Positions 36,843 through 47,900 of a stretch of 64,000 nt of DNA are shown in pieces (the stretch's first letter is position 1; every line of letters starts with the position of its first letter). The DNA is from Mactromeris polynyma (Eukaryota; Mollusca; Bivalvia; Venerida; Mactridae), in assembly GCA_032209605.1 (NCBI GenBank), contig JASFXZ010000004.1:37792401-37856400 (forward strand), written 5' to 3'. Position numbers and translations under genes: made by a program. Under the pieces are notes generated by a model that was given only the letters and a program-made list of their open reading frames with translations, was not told the origin of the DNA and did no database searches.

Positions 36843-37854
36843 CAAAAAGTTTACAAACACATTCGTGAGGCTGTAAAATGTTGAATTAAAGAGAAAGTAT
36901 CGATTTTGTGAATCGTGTGTTCTTTTCGAAAGCTGGCACGCGACATGGAACAGAAGTTCTTTGTTAATAGTGTGCAGCAGACATGTTTAACGTTTGAAAA
37001 ATCAAAATGTATCGATTAATTGGGGCGACATGAAAATTAGTTTCGTTAATTAATTTCTAAATCCGTTTTGACATATGGTCGTGTTGATACCAAAGCGTAA
37101 AATTACGATGGCAAATTTGATTATAACGAACCACATATAATTACTTAGTTCTTTCTCCTTTGTCTCGTTATAAGCATAACCGATATCTAGGTATATTTTT
37201 TCGAGTGTTGTAGTCACACGTTTTATTATCAAATGGAGTAGAAGTTATTAAGTGCCATGCCCTGTAGGAGATATTATAATTGATGCCCTAGCACTAGCAG
37301 GGGCGTAGATTCCTAAAGGCCGTGTTGGCGGCGGCCTGTACTCTTTTTTTTCAAAATGGACAAAACTACAATAAGAAATTTAATGCGTGTTTCTGAAGTT
37401 ATTGTAAGTATATTAATTTATCAGAACGAAATAGACACCAAAACGCATCTCCGACCCCCCCCCCGCTCTAAACAGTTTGGGATGGAAAAGTAAATCAGGG
37501 ACGTAGCCAGACAGTAAATCATTCTGTGATGCTCCCAGGTTTTTTTGAGAGACACGATGTTCGAAAAAAAAATTCTATAACTTTGACGTAATTTTGAAAA
37601 TTGGTTACTGGCAACCGAATATTTGACATAGTAGGATTTTTTTCAATCTGCAGTGGGTTAGGACTTTTCTCCGTGTGGTATATAAAACCGCATTCAGGTT
37701 CGGCATATATTACCAGGGACCGTTAGAGTGTGTTCCAGATATCCCCTAAATTGGTTGATCAATTAATAGTGAGTGAAAACTCCAAGTGAGATTTTAAATA
37801 GTAATCTAGCTATCAGTATAGAGGTTAAACTACTGTTTGTTATTTTATTATATC

Positions 37855-37968
37855 TTATGTTATCCATGTCGGTCAATAAATATACAAAGCTAATGTTTGT
37901 TTTTTATATCCTTATGTTATCCATGTCGGTCAATAGATCTATATACAAAGCTAATGTTTGTTTTTATG
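37855..37968. repeat. 58-bp tandem duplication
   Basis: TTATGTTATCCATGTCGGTC and the following AATA…ACAAAGCTAATGTTTG occur twice in a row with small changes. Confidence 0.85.
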
Positions 37969-39010
37969 TACAACCGCCTTTAAATAAAAAATTGTATCTT
38001 AAATAAAGATTACGAGATGCTATTTGCCCCAAAAACGATGGAGAGATAGGTTCGACTTTCATCGAATTCCACGATGGAATTTTCGAAGTCACATTTTCAG
38101 AAACTGTTAATATCAGAACCAGAACAAATTTCTTCAGCTCACACACATTTATCTTTCTTTAACTTAATTTTTCCTATATCATTTGTCCAAACTACGGGAC
38201 ATAGCAAATTGTGGTAGCAGAGATTTGAAAGTTTGAATCGGACCATATACTCAAAAGTGGCAACGTTTGGCACAGAAAAATGCCGATGTTTGGGAAGAGA
38301 TATGAAGTACTACACAAATTTTAGATCAAATTAAGTCAGTCACTCGTTCCTTTTAATACAATGAAAATACACCCAGTATTTTTATAAAAAGAAACGCTCC
38401 GTTTTTGACTTGCACTATTATTGTAAAGCTTAACAAATTTTTGCTGCATTCATTTTTTATTTGAAAATATCTAAGGGATGTTCAATAAATTTTAGCGAAC
38501 ATGTTGCGCCAACCTGAAATAATACCATGAAAAGTCTTTCTTTTGTATCCCTGTGTAAATGATAAATCCATGAACTTTGTGAAAATCTACATTGTGCGTT
38601 TTTAATTTATTCAGTATGTATGTTATCACAACATTAAACTGTATGCAGAAATACGTTCGTATACAAGCAAAAACACAATATCTTAACCGACATGAAATCA
38701 AATTTTCATCACGTTCAAGATTTTTATAAAGATATGACAGCATTTTTCCACGAACTTTTTGAATACCCCTCGTACTTAAAGGCTATACATGTATAGTCAT
38801 AGCTTGTAAACAGTTCACGGTGTGGCATACAAACACATTCACCAGTAATGAGAAGAATTCTTATGGCATAACTTTTCATCTCAGCAACATACGATCTGGG
38901 ACTTATACAAATGTATATATAATTACATGCATCTAAATTGTATGTTGGTCTCAGATACGATACATATTATACTGTAACATAATTTGTTTACTCTGGTTTA
39001 AAGTACTAAG

Positions 39011-39126
39011 GGAGGCAAGGAGCAAAGCAAGTCATTTCGGTATTATGTTTAATGTCAGTAGAAACTGTGATGACTGGTTCCGCTTTACTCCGAATAAATG
39101 TTACTATGCTTGGGACGATGTAATGG
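39011..39126 (+). other. Orphan exon-like segment, C-type-lectin-like
   Basis: An open segment between AG at 39010 and a GTATGT donor at 39127. One frame reads MFNVSRNCDDWFRFTPNKCY and on to YAWDDVM. The spacing C-x-x-W-x-x-F-x(4)-K-C-Y-Y is typical of the start of a C-type lectin-like domain. No second lectin exon was found nearby. If joined to the segment at 42669 it stops after four more codons, so it is either a lone exon fragment or part of an untranslated leader. The upstream acceptor is poor. Confidence 0.3.
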
Positions 39127-39240
39127 GTATGTAGGACTGCTGTATCAAGCTTATGGACACTGTACTCTAATTGCGAGTCAATGCTCTAGGTTCACAAAAG
39201 AACTTAAGTTTTTACTCGAATTAAGTTGAACGTCTATTTT

Positions 39241-39880
39241 TAGCTCACCCAAGGGTGAACTATTTGGATCGCCCTGTGTCCGTCGTCGTCGTCCGTCATC
39301 AACAATTTAGACTGTTAACACACTAGAGGTAAAATATTTTACCTGATCTGCATGCAACTTGCTCAAAAACTACGTCACTAGGTCAACTTATAGTAAAACC
39401 TTGTTAACACTCCAGAGGTCACATTTTTACTTGATTTATGTGAGACATTGTCAGAATATTTGTCTCAATGAAATCTAGACCAAGTTTGAAACTGGGTCAT
39501 CTGGGGTCAAAAACAAGGTCACCATGTCCAATTATGGTAAAACCTTGTTAACACTCCAAAGGTTACATTAACACTCCAAAGGTTACATTTTTTACCTTAT
39601 CTACATGAGACTTGGTCAAAATGTTTGCCTTAATGAAATGTAGGTCAAGATTGAAACAGGGTAATCTGAGGTAAAAAATTAGGCCACAGGATCAAATGAT
39701 TGAACATTATTGTGGATTCTCGGGAGGCTGCATTTTCTACAAGAACTACATAAAACTTGATCAGAATGTTTGTCTTAATAATATGCAAGTCCAGTGTGGT
39801 ACTGGGTCATGTTGGGTCAAAAAGTAGGTCACAAGGTCAAATCATTGAAAATCCTCTTGGACTCTCTTGAAGCCAACATG
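39241..39880 (+). repeat. Dispersed repeat with internal GGTCA-rich units
   Basis: Begins AGCTCACCCAAGGGTGAACT. Units of roughly 130-170 bases recur, with TGGGTCATCTGGGGTCAAAA, AAGGTCACCATGTCC, GTAAAACCTTGTTAACACTC and CATGAGACTTGGTCAAAATG. A truncated copy of the same units is at 41826-42040. Confidence 0.75.
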
Positions 39881-40628
39881 GCAATGTAGGCCTACTCATA
39901 CAGCTGCGTCAGGTATGAAATTGTCCTGCATGCGTGTAAAAGTTATTAATGTATCACTTGTTTCAGTTAGATTTATGATGTATAATACATGTATTGCCAT
40001 ATTGATTTATTTAAAACATTCCCAAATATGTACGCAAACCTGGTTTAAATTGAAACCCAATGTTGTAAATACATGTAATGCAAAGGGAAGTAACTGCTGC
40101 GAGTAATCTGTATTTCGTTCCCAGGAGCATTGCTTTTAGTGCGATCCGTAAACATTGTCGCCTGAACCGGACGGAACTACATCCAATAAAGTTTCATTGA
40201 TTTCCTGAGTTAACATCTGGTACGTTATGCATAAGCTTATATATATTTACAATATGAATTGCTACCAAGTTTTCTGACTAAGGCTTGATTAGTCGTTGAA
40301 ATTCATATTTGTCACATAATTTCGCGATGTTGTATACGAAAAAGAAAATTGAACAACTTATCGTTCATTCGTTGCAGTTATTTATATGCCACAACTCATC
40401 GTGGTTTATTCATGATATTGAATTGGTGAACTTATAGTTCGTTGTACTTCAAGTAGAAGATTTAGGTTTCGATATTCCAAAACGTTACTCTTCCTGATAT
40501 GGAAGTAAGACTAGCTATTTTGTTTGTGTTTCCTGATTGGGAATATTCTGGTTTCCAATTCAGGAAGTTTCTGACTTGTACAACTTTACTCTCTTTAGCA
40601 AAAATTTGAATAGATACTAGACAATTAC

Positions 40629-40779
40629 AGGAGTGTCACTAATATCTGAACAAGCAGGAAAATCATCAAAAGTAGGCAGAGGTCTGTGGGGTTATCCACT
40701 TAATTATAATCACTCATACAAGAAAAGTAGTCAGGTGATGAGGCAATTTGACCGGATAATGACTCTTATTGACACCCCT
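40629..40779. repeat. hAT-like MITE, AGGGGTGTCA family
   Basis: Starts AGGAGTGTCACTAATATCTG, ends TTATTGACACCCCT. Flanks ACAATTAC and GCAATTAC are a 7-of-8 target duplication. Confidence 0.82.
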
Positions 40780-41825
40780 GCAATTACAATAAAATTGAAT
40801 GATATAGATTTAGATATGTCTTTCCCCTGTTGTTAACCGCAGGGAAGTGTTTAATGGTTAGCTATTCGGATCATTTCGCTTTCCTTTGTCCGTCACTCTC
40901 AATTTGATTGTTTACAATACTAAGCATCCACATTTCTTGAGCAATCCAAACCAATATGTTGATCACGACAAACTGCTGTATCCGACATTTCTAGTTGGTC
41001 CCGGCAAAACTGCTATATACATGTATAACATGTGATTCTTGTTCTTTTTCATACATGTACATTATATAAAATGTCAAACTGTTTCATTATTAATTATGTT
41101 ACTAACCATTTCACAACTTTACTGAATAAAGTTTTACCTCTGTGAGGTATCACATCAACTAGTATTTGCTTTGGTATTCAATAAACGTTCAATTCAACTT
41201 CCTTTTGCCAAAACTAGTGAAAACCTGTTTATCCGACAACCTGCTATATCCGACATTTTTACCTAGAACCACCTGATGTCGGATTCGACAGTTTTCACTG
41301 TATACTTTTTTCTTTGGGGAATGGGTCCCAATTTCAGCCCTAAATTTGCCATAAAAAAGGGCTGATATTAATGTCTTTATCCGTATCATAAGCTGTTAAT
41401 AGCAATATTCTGCGAATTAAATTGTAATCTGGGTGTCATCCCTATAGTATACCAAAGTTGTCCATTAACAAATTTATTGCCAGTTGTCATGTCTGAATAC
41501 AGCCAAAACATGTGAAACCTTAATAAACAAAATGACAAGTGAAGGTCGCATCGTATTTTGATCAGTCTCACCGAGCGCTCAATTCCATGGTTGAGAGTGT
41601 CTATACATGTATAACCCCAAAAACGTGGTATATACAATTTGTGGACTGGTATCCCAATTTTACCGCTTCAGTTATCAGTTTGAAAAGTAATTTCAGAGAA
41701 TCAGTCGGGAATGAACTAAAAATACCCCAAAACAAACATTTATAATGTTTACTTTGAATATCGGGATATTGCAGCTCCCGACCGGGAGAGCGTGAGTTGG
41801 CTGTCAAATCGGAAGAGTTCACATG

Positions 41826-42040
41826 TAAGCATTTTGGTTTAAAATCTAGTTCAAAAGGTCAAATCATAGTAAAACTGTAGAGGTTACATTTTCATCCTGA
41901 ATTGCATGAAACATGAGCAAAATGTTTTTCTTTATTAAATCGATGTCTTTTTATAAACTGGGTCACCTGGGGTCAAGAACTAGATCACCAGGTCAAATTG
42001 TAGAAAAACATTGTTTACGCTATCGAGGTCATATATTCCG
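41826..42040 (+). repeat. Truncated copy of the 39241 dispersed repeat
   Basis: Shares AAAGGTCAAATCATAGTAAA, GAGGTTACATTTTCATC, GGGTCACCTGGGGTCAAGAA and CACCAGGTCAAATTGTAG with the larger copy. Confidence 0.7.
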
Positions 42041-42668
42041 TGTTCATATTGTAGTGCTTTGAGAAATCTCATATGTGATGAGTCCTAAGAAGAACAAAAC
42101 TGGTGATTGCATGCTGCTCTATCTATGTCTCTACAATGATGTTTATAAATGGTTTCAATAGGATTGCTGTCCTTCAATGCAATTTCAAAGAAATGTTGCC
42201 TGAAACAGGAGTCCCAAGGAAAAAATAGGAGTCAAAACAAGAAATATCTTTAAAAAAGATGGTCGGCGCAATTTGAAGGTTAAGATTTGTTGTGCAACAT
42301 AAAAAAATGCCGAGATGTTACGATTGCTGGTCACTCCAGATTCAAAATGGATTTCGGTAAATTCACCGAAATTCAGTTGATTTTGGTAAGGTAGCGTACC
42401 CTTTATCTAAAGGTTAATCAATCTGCGTCAAGGTTACAAACATTGTTCGGTTGAAGAGAAATTGCCTTGATGGTTAACGTAAGATTTGATTGGTTTACAC
42501 AACACTGATATGCAAATGGCAAAACCATGTTAACTTAGTACGACTGGGCCGAAAAAAGCATTATTAGGAATCTAGTGAGAACCCTGTTTATACTTCTAAA
42601 CCCCTATTTGAAATAATACTAACTTGTCTTGTAGTTGTAACTTGCAGTATTTGTGGTTTTATTTTCAG

Positions 42669-42741
42669 GGTTCTGGTTGCCATAGTAACACACAGTATGA
42701 CTTGATGAATGTTGAATTTGAACCTCTGATTAAAATTCGTG
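42669..42741 (+). other. Candidate 5' UTR exon of the SLC35A4 gene
   Basis: A 73-base segment between a strong acceptor (GTGGTTTTATTTTCAG) and a strong donor (GTAAGAAT). Joined to 44888 it gives, in the transporter frame, a TGA stop before the transporter ATG, which fits untranslated sequence. It also carries an ATG (MNVEFEPLIKIRG...) that would end at a TAG inside the next exon as an upstream ORF. No homology was recognised. Splicing to 44888 is inferred from the sites alone. Confidence 0.4.
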
Positions 42742-42802
42742 GTAAGAATTGTACATTGTACTTAGTTAATTAAGACTGTATGAATTACCTTAAGTTTACC
42801 AC

Positions 42803-42925
42803 GTACGAAAGTTCAGGAGATTGACGAGAGTTATCTCCCTTTATCCCTTCTATAGTATATTTACATATATAGAGAACTCTAGAAGAGACAAAGGGAGAGA
42901 ACTCGTGACAATCTCCTGTGTATGG
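42803..42925. repeat. Palindromic element, ACTCTAGAAG/GGGAGAGAACTC family, copy 1
   Basis: CAGGAGATTGACGAGAGTTA then TCTCCCTTT at the left mirrors AAAGGGAGAGAACTCGTGAC then AATCTCCTG at the right. The same family is at 50789-50928. Confidence 0.75.
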
Positions 42926-43720
42926 AAGAAGTAAGAAAGGGTTATACATGTAGCGTTTCAATTATTGTAATCCTTAACTCCATTGAGAAGATTTTTGAAA
43001 CCTCTTGGATCTGTCACCATGGGTACATAATCTGCATACTTTTTTTAAACTTCATGTGCTCTATCGATAGATCTTTTTACTTGTCCATTAGATGTTCTAT
43101 GTTCAACCTACATACTCTAGACTTAGAAGTGTATGGTTAATTGATCAGAGCAGTGCTGTATTAGTAAGTTGGTAGTTAATTGTGTGAAGATGAATAGTAG
43201 TATTGATTAGATGAAGGATATCATGTGTAGTGATTGTTTTCATCTGAAGACTTTTTACTAAGACTAATTATTTTTTTAATACCTGGAGTCACAGCTGTTG
43301 AATTACTAGAAATTTATCTGTGGCGTAGCAATTATCAGCTAGATTAAGTCTTGCAATTGATTTGACTTTGGTTTACTTTAATCAAACTGGTTGAGAATTT
43401 GATAAATTCTCATACCATACACGATAGACTGTTTCAACTACCTACATATTATTAAATACAGAACTAATAATTAATTGTCAATTTAATGTTAAGTCACCCT
43501 GAATGAAGAAAGTGAAAATATCGTAAAAGTTGTTAGAAAACAAAAAAATACAGATGTTAGTTAATTTGATTTTGTATACTATTTATTTAGGCATTTACCT
43601 CTATGTATAACTAAGTTAAGATAAGTCGATAGTAAACATGACCATACCCACTTTCCAATACATGTAAAGCAGCATACAGATTAATATTAAATGTTGATGA
43701 AATATCGCTCAAAGTAGACA

Positions 43721-43800
43721 GTAGCAATAGCTCAATTGGTAGCGCTTCTGACTAGTAACTTCGACTAATAGATAGGGTGTGAGTTCGACACACATTCCTG
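43721..43800 (+). repeat. tRNA-like sequence (pseudo-tRNA or SINE head)
   Basis: TAGCTCAATTGGTAGCGC is an A box and GTGTGAGTTCGACACAC a complete T arm. The acceptor stem pairs poorly and the central arm is too long. Confidence 0.5.
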
Positions 43801-44251
43801 CCTCCCCTTTTTTATGGACAATATGAATTTTTATCCCTTACCAGTACTCACTGCTTGTCAATTACTTGTTGTTTGTCGTTTCTGTCTGTTTATTTTTGTT
43901 TTTTTGTTATCGTCTAATTGCTTTGTCGTTAAATCAAACGTGTTTAATGATGGCTATAGCGTCGTCGCTAAAATGTTCATTTGAGCCACTTACGTTTTTT
44001 GAAGTAGCCATATCAACTTGGTTCCATAAAATTATACTGTGAGTGTGTAGCGATAAACGTACATGTAAATCAACGTGCACTTTAAAAATCATGAAACCAT
44101 ATCGTTTTTAGTTAATAGCTTATAAATACACATGCTATACAATGTTTTTAATTAATGATATTCGAGCGAACATTAATTAGTATAAGTCATGTAAGTACAA
44201 CTGTAGATGACCAACGAAATATATAATATTGTAAAGAAAAAAACAAAACTA

Positions 44252-44342
44252 CCTCCCGATGGTCTCGAACTCTGACCCAAAACTAAAAAGCTTAATTAGC
44301 ATTGTAAGGCGTGGACTCCTACCATCTGAGCTATCACGGCTG
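44252..44342 (-). repeat. tRNA-like sequence (pseudo-tRNA or SINE head), opposite orientation
   Basis: On the minus strand GATAGCTCAGATGGTAGGAG is an A box and GGTCAGAGTTCGAGACC a B box region. The spacing between them is too long for a standard tRNA. It lies about 500 bases from the plus-strand tRNA-like sequence. Confidence 0.5.
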
Positions 44343-44887
44343 TTAGTTTAAAGAAATCGTTATCACAATAAATTGTTTTGCTTGTTATTTGATTTACCTA
44401 TTTTGATCAATAAAGGTGGTCAAACCATGTAAACATTGCATGACGTCACTCTCAGTCACTCTCACCTTATCGTGGTATACTTATAGTCTATGTACCTTTA
44501 AGCAGACAAGAGGACTTTTGTGTGCATATTTATGCTGTTGGCTCCACCCCTGTGTTACTACTTCAATGCAAGGGACTATTTATTTAAACTCAATCTATAT
44601 AATAAGAAACACCGTAATCTTGGTTTGCATTCAATGTTCATGGAAAAGTGTGAAAATAAAGCTGCAGAAAGTGTGAGTAAAACATTATCTCTCAGGATTA
44701 TTGTAGTTTAAGATGTTTGAAATATATTTCAATTGCTGACATTGTTAAAACATTGTCTGTTTACCGATATGAAAGGGTTCAGTTTAGCTCAATCAGTCAT
44801 TTGCTGGACTGCCATTAGGGCGATCATAGGTTTTATGTTGTACATGTAGTTAGTAAAACGGTTAACTGGAGAGTTTTTTCACTGTAG

Positions 44888-44994
44888 GATGTTGGTATGT
44901 CCCGTAGGACAGATGGACTGCTGCCCCATCATGTAACTACTGTCAGCAGTGACAAAAAACATACTTCATTATGGGCGATGATGTTAACATTAGA
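44888..44994 (+). CDS. SLC35A4: SLC35A4 exon 1 (start codon; overlapping uORF)
   Basis: The acceptor TTTTTTCACTGTAG ends at 44887. The main ATG at 44897 (G at -3) begins MSRRTDGLLPHH and ends in SLWAMMLTL plus a split Glu codon, matching the first membrane segment of SLC35A4. A second ATG at 44889-44891, in another frame, opens a 15-codon ORF that ends at TAA 44934-44936, past the main start. The donor is GTGAGT. Confidence 0.85.
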
Positions 44995-47900
44995 GTGAGT
45001 ATGATTTTATTTACTCCTACAGTAATTATTATCTTTATTGTGCATCAATCGTGAGTAAGGAAGCCATACAGCTGGCTTGTGGATGGTAGGTGTTTCTTCT
45101 TCCACCCTAATAGTTTGGATAGTCATTACATGACATTGGCTGATTATGCGACTTAAAGCCTCATTTTAAACAAGAAATATCTTTAAATAAAAGATAAACA
45201 GCGTAGATAGAATGATGTCTTCCGGTATGTTAAATGAAAAAATGTTTCTTGCAACATGTTGAAAAATAAATCCTTTCAAATATTTAACTGGGATCTGTAT
45301 ATACTATAATCATGAACCCATCAGGGTCATTTTATATTTGCTTAAAAATATTAACTACTTCCGGCAAATTCAAACTGCTAACAAACACACATCTTACGAA
45401 AACCTCATTTGGTGCCTCTTGGGTGAACGAGAACCCTGTTTGGTGCCTCTTGGGTGAAAATATGATTGGTTACGCTGAAAAATTCTGTATTCGTGGAATG
45501 AGCATGTTGATTTCGACAATTTATTTCATACAATCCTATTACCTGCCATTTGTTATTCCGTTAAATGTGTTTATGTTATGCATTGATTAAACACTGGCAT
45601 GTTTTGATGATCAAGATAAACTGAAAACTTGCGGTTTAAAGTGTACATTATCGAAAAATCAATACCGGTAGTTTTAAATTCAAATCTTTGCTGATGACAG
45701 ATTGACAATAAATGTGTGTTACAAAATGTGGCCGTCACTCAGACATATTTACCTACAAGAATACAATGAAACCCTATCAACATACCCTTATTGTATCTTT
45801 TTTGTGTTGGGGTTTAAAGCCTCACAAGCTACCGGGGCCTTTCCCCAGTATTATTTCTAGCATTATTTTTGGCATACTCACATAGAAAGTTTTCATACTT
45901 GGTGAGAAAACAATCCTGGAATCTATTTGAAGTGCTTGTCTTCTTTAGTTTATATTTGTCAATATACACTGTAGTTTATATACTGAGGAATATACATGTA
46001 CACTGTAGTTACTGAGGAAAAAATGTATCTTGTAATGCAACCAACTGACATATTTTACCCTGACACGATTTTTGTATGATGAGAACTTTGAAAGTCAGAT
46101 ATATATACAGATATCTGTCTGCAAAAGAAAAAATGTAAGAAAAAATACATACTGACCGAAGTATTTTTTCAGCATGTTGTTTAGGGGTAACAGAGATGTT
46201 TTGTAAGGCCGTATATTGTTTGTACCATATTTCAGTATATTATTGTCCAAATGTTCTATATCTACAGAGTGGTCATTTATGGCTCGTATTCAATTCTGGT
46301 CAACCTAAGCAAGACGGATGGACAGTTACCATACAAGTCGGGGTCAGTCGTAATACTGATTGAATTTACAAAGGTATGTGTCTGTATGGACTAAGGTGCT
46401 TCTTTTTTAATGTTTTTTTGGTAACATAGTTCAGTTTAAAAAAATTTGGATTTTCTCATGAAAATGGTAAATATTAACCGAATTGTAGATAGCTGATTTA
46501 AGCATACTGTATATTATGTCCTATTTAACACTCCTACCCTATTATATGCACTCCTGATTTTTTCAAGAACGCTCTTTTGCTGAGGAGTTAATAAATCTGA
46601 TCATTTTTTTCTCCATCAGCAGCCAGTTTTTAAACTGTTAACCAGTCACCTTGGCCGAAATCTCCATGAAAATGAGTATGAAACTGTTGCGATCGTATTT
46701 ATTACTACAGTCTCATAAAAATATCACCCCTATTTTTTACTAATATTAAATGTGCATCATTTATAAATTCGAAATTCATGACCAACAACCTAGAAAGTTT
46801 AGAACTGATGCAGCGCCTTTGAAAGCTGCACAAATTATTTTTTCGACCTGTAGAGCATTAAGTATGTGCCAAATGGAGTTACCCTCTGTACATGCTGAAC
46901 TGGAATCGAAAATCTAAATAAAGTAACACACTGTCTGATCAGAAGCAGGAATGGGGGAGTCCCCTTACTTCTCCCACTGTATGGTAGTTATCATAATGTA
47001 TTGTATCCCCTTGAAATGTTCTTTTTCTCTACAGTTGATGATATCAGTCGTGATGTTTAGTCCAGAATTTATCAAACGTAACTACCGGTTACCACATATA
47101 CGATGGTCAATGTTAGCGTCATTTGCAATTCCAGCTGTTCTCTATACCTTCAATAATAACATGGCATTGTATATGCAACTACAAATGGACCCTACAACAT
47201 TTCAGGTATGATGAGAATCCGTGTGGTGTATTATAGTGATGGAAAATCGGATAAATTTCATAATCGATTATCGGATCAGTTTGAAAACTCATAATTGATA
47301 ATCGAATTGGAAATAATTGAATTATTTAGCTTTTTAGTATAAGTATAATGCTGACAGTTTAATTCATTTATACAAATTTGTTTATCTCTTTTTTTAACTA
47401 CATTTCATTAATGGGGTTTAAAACTACTCTTATATCATAAGAACATTTGATCATTCAATAAATATTTCGTCGGTCTAATTCCAAAGGGGCGTATGTTGCA
47501 TTTCATTACTTTCGAGAAAAACGCGATTGAAGTTTTGGAATGCTCTAACTTTTAACGAGTTACGTCCCTATTGGAATTGCATTTTACGTTCAAACTATAA
47601 GTTCTATATGATTGAAAATCAGCTCATTCTGTAGAGCTTGAAAAGAGGATTCCAACGATACCCAACACTCATTTTTTTTTAAAAATGGACTTGCGACTCT
47701 TTGGAATTAGACCGACGATTTGTCTACTATTGACTAGATTTAAGATAAGGTTTATTTCTTTAAAATTCGAATATTTATAATATCAGCTTATTGAAATTTC
47801 CGATTATAATCGATTTTTGTAGTTCATAATCGATTGTCGCTGACGTCGGATGTCTAGCTACAATTTTTCGATTATTTTCGTTAAATGCGTCATCGCTAGT

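Larger units (their letters stand above)
36843..42668. other. Region between the divergent RhoGEF and transporter genes
   Basis: Contains no exon of a recognised gene apart from the lectin-like segment at 39011. A short ORF begins at 36945 (MEQKFFVNSVQQ, 24 codons) beside the RhoGEF promoter, with no support beyond being open. The stretch holds a 58-bp duplication (37855-37968), a dispersed repeat (39241-39880) with a second piece at 41826-42040, and a MITE (40629-40779). Confidence 0.4.
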
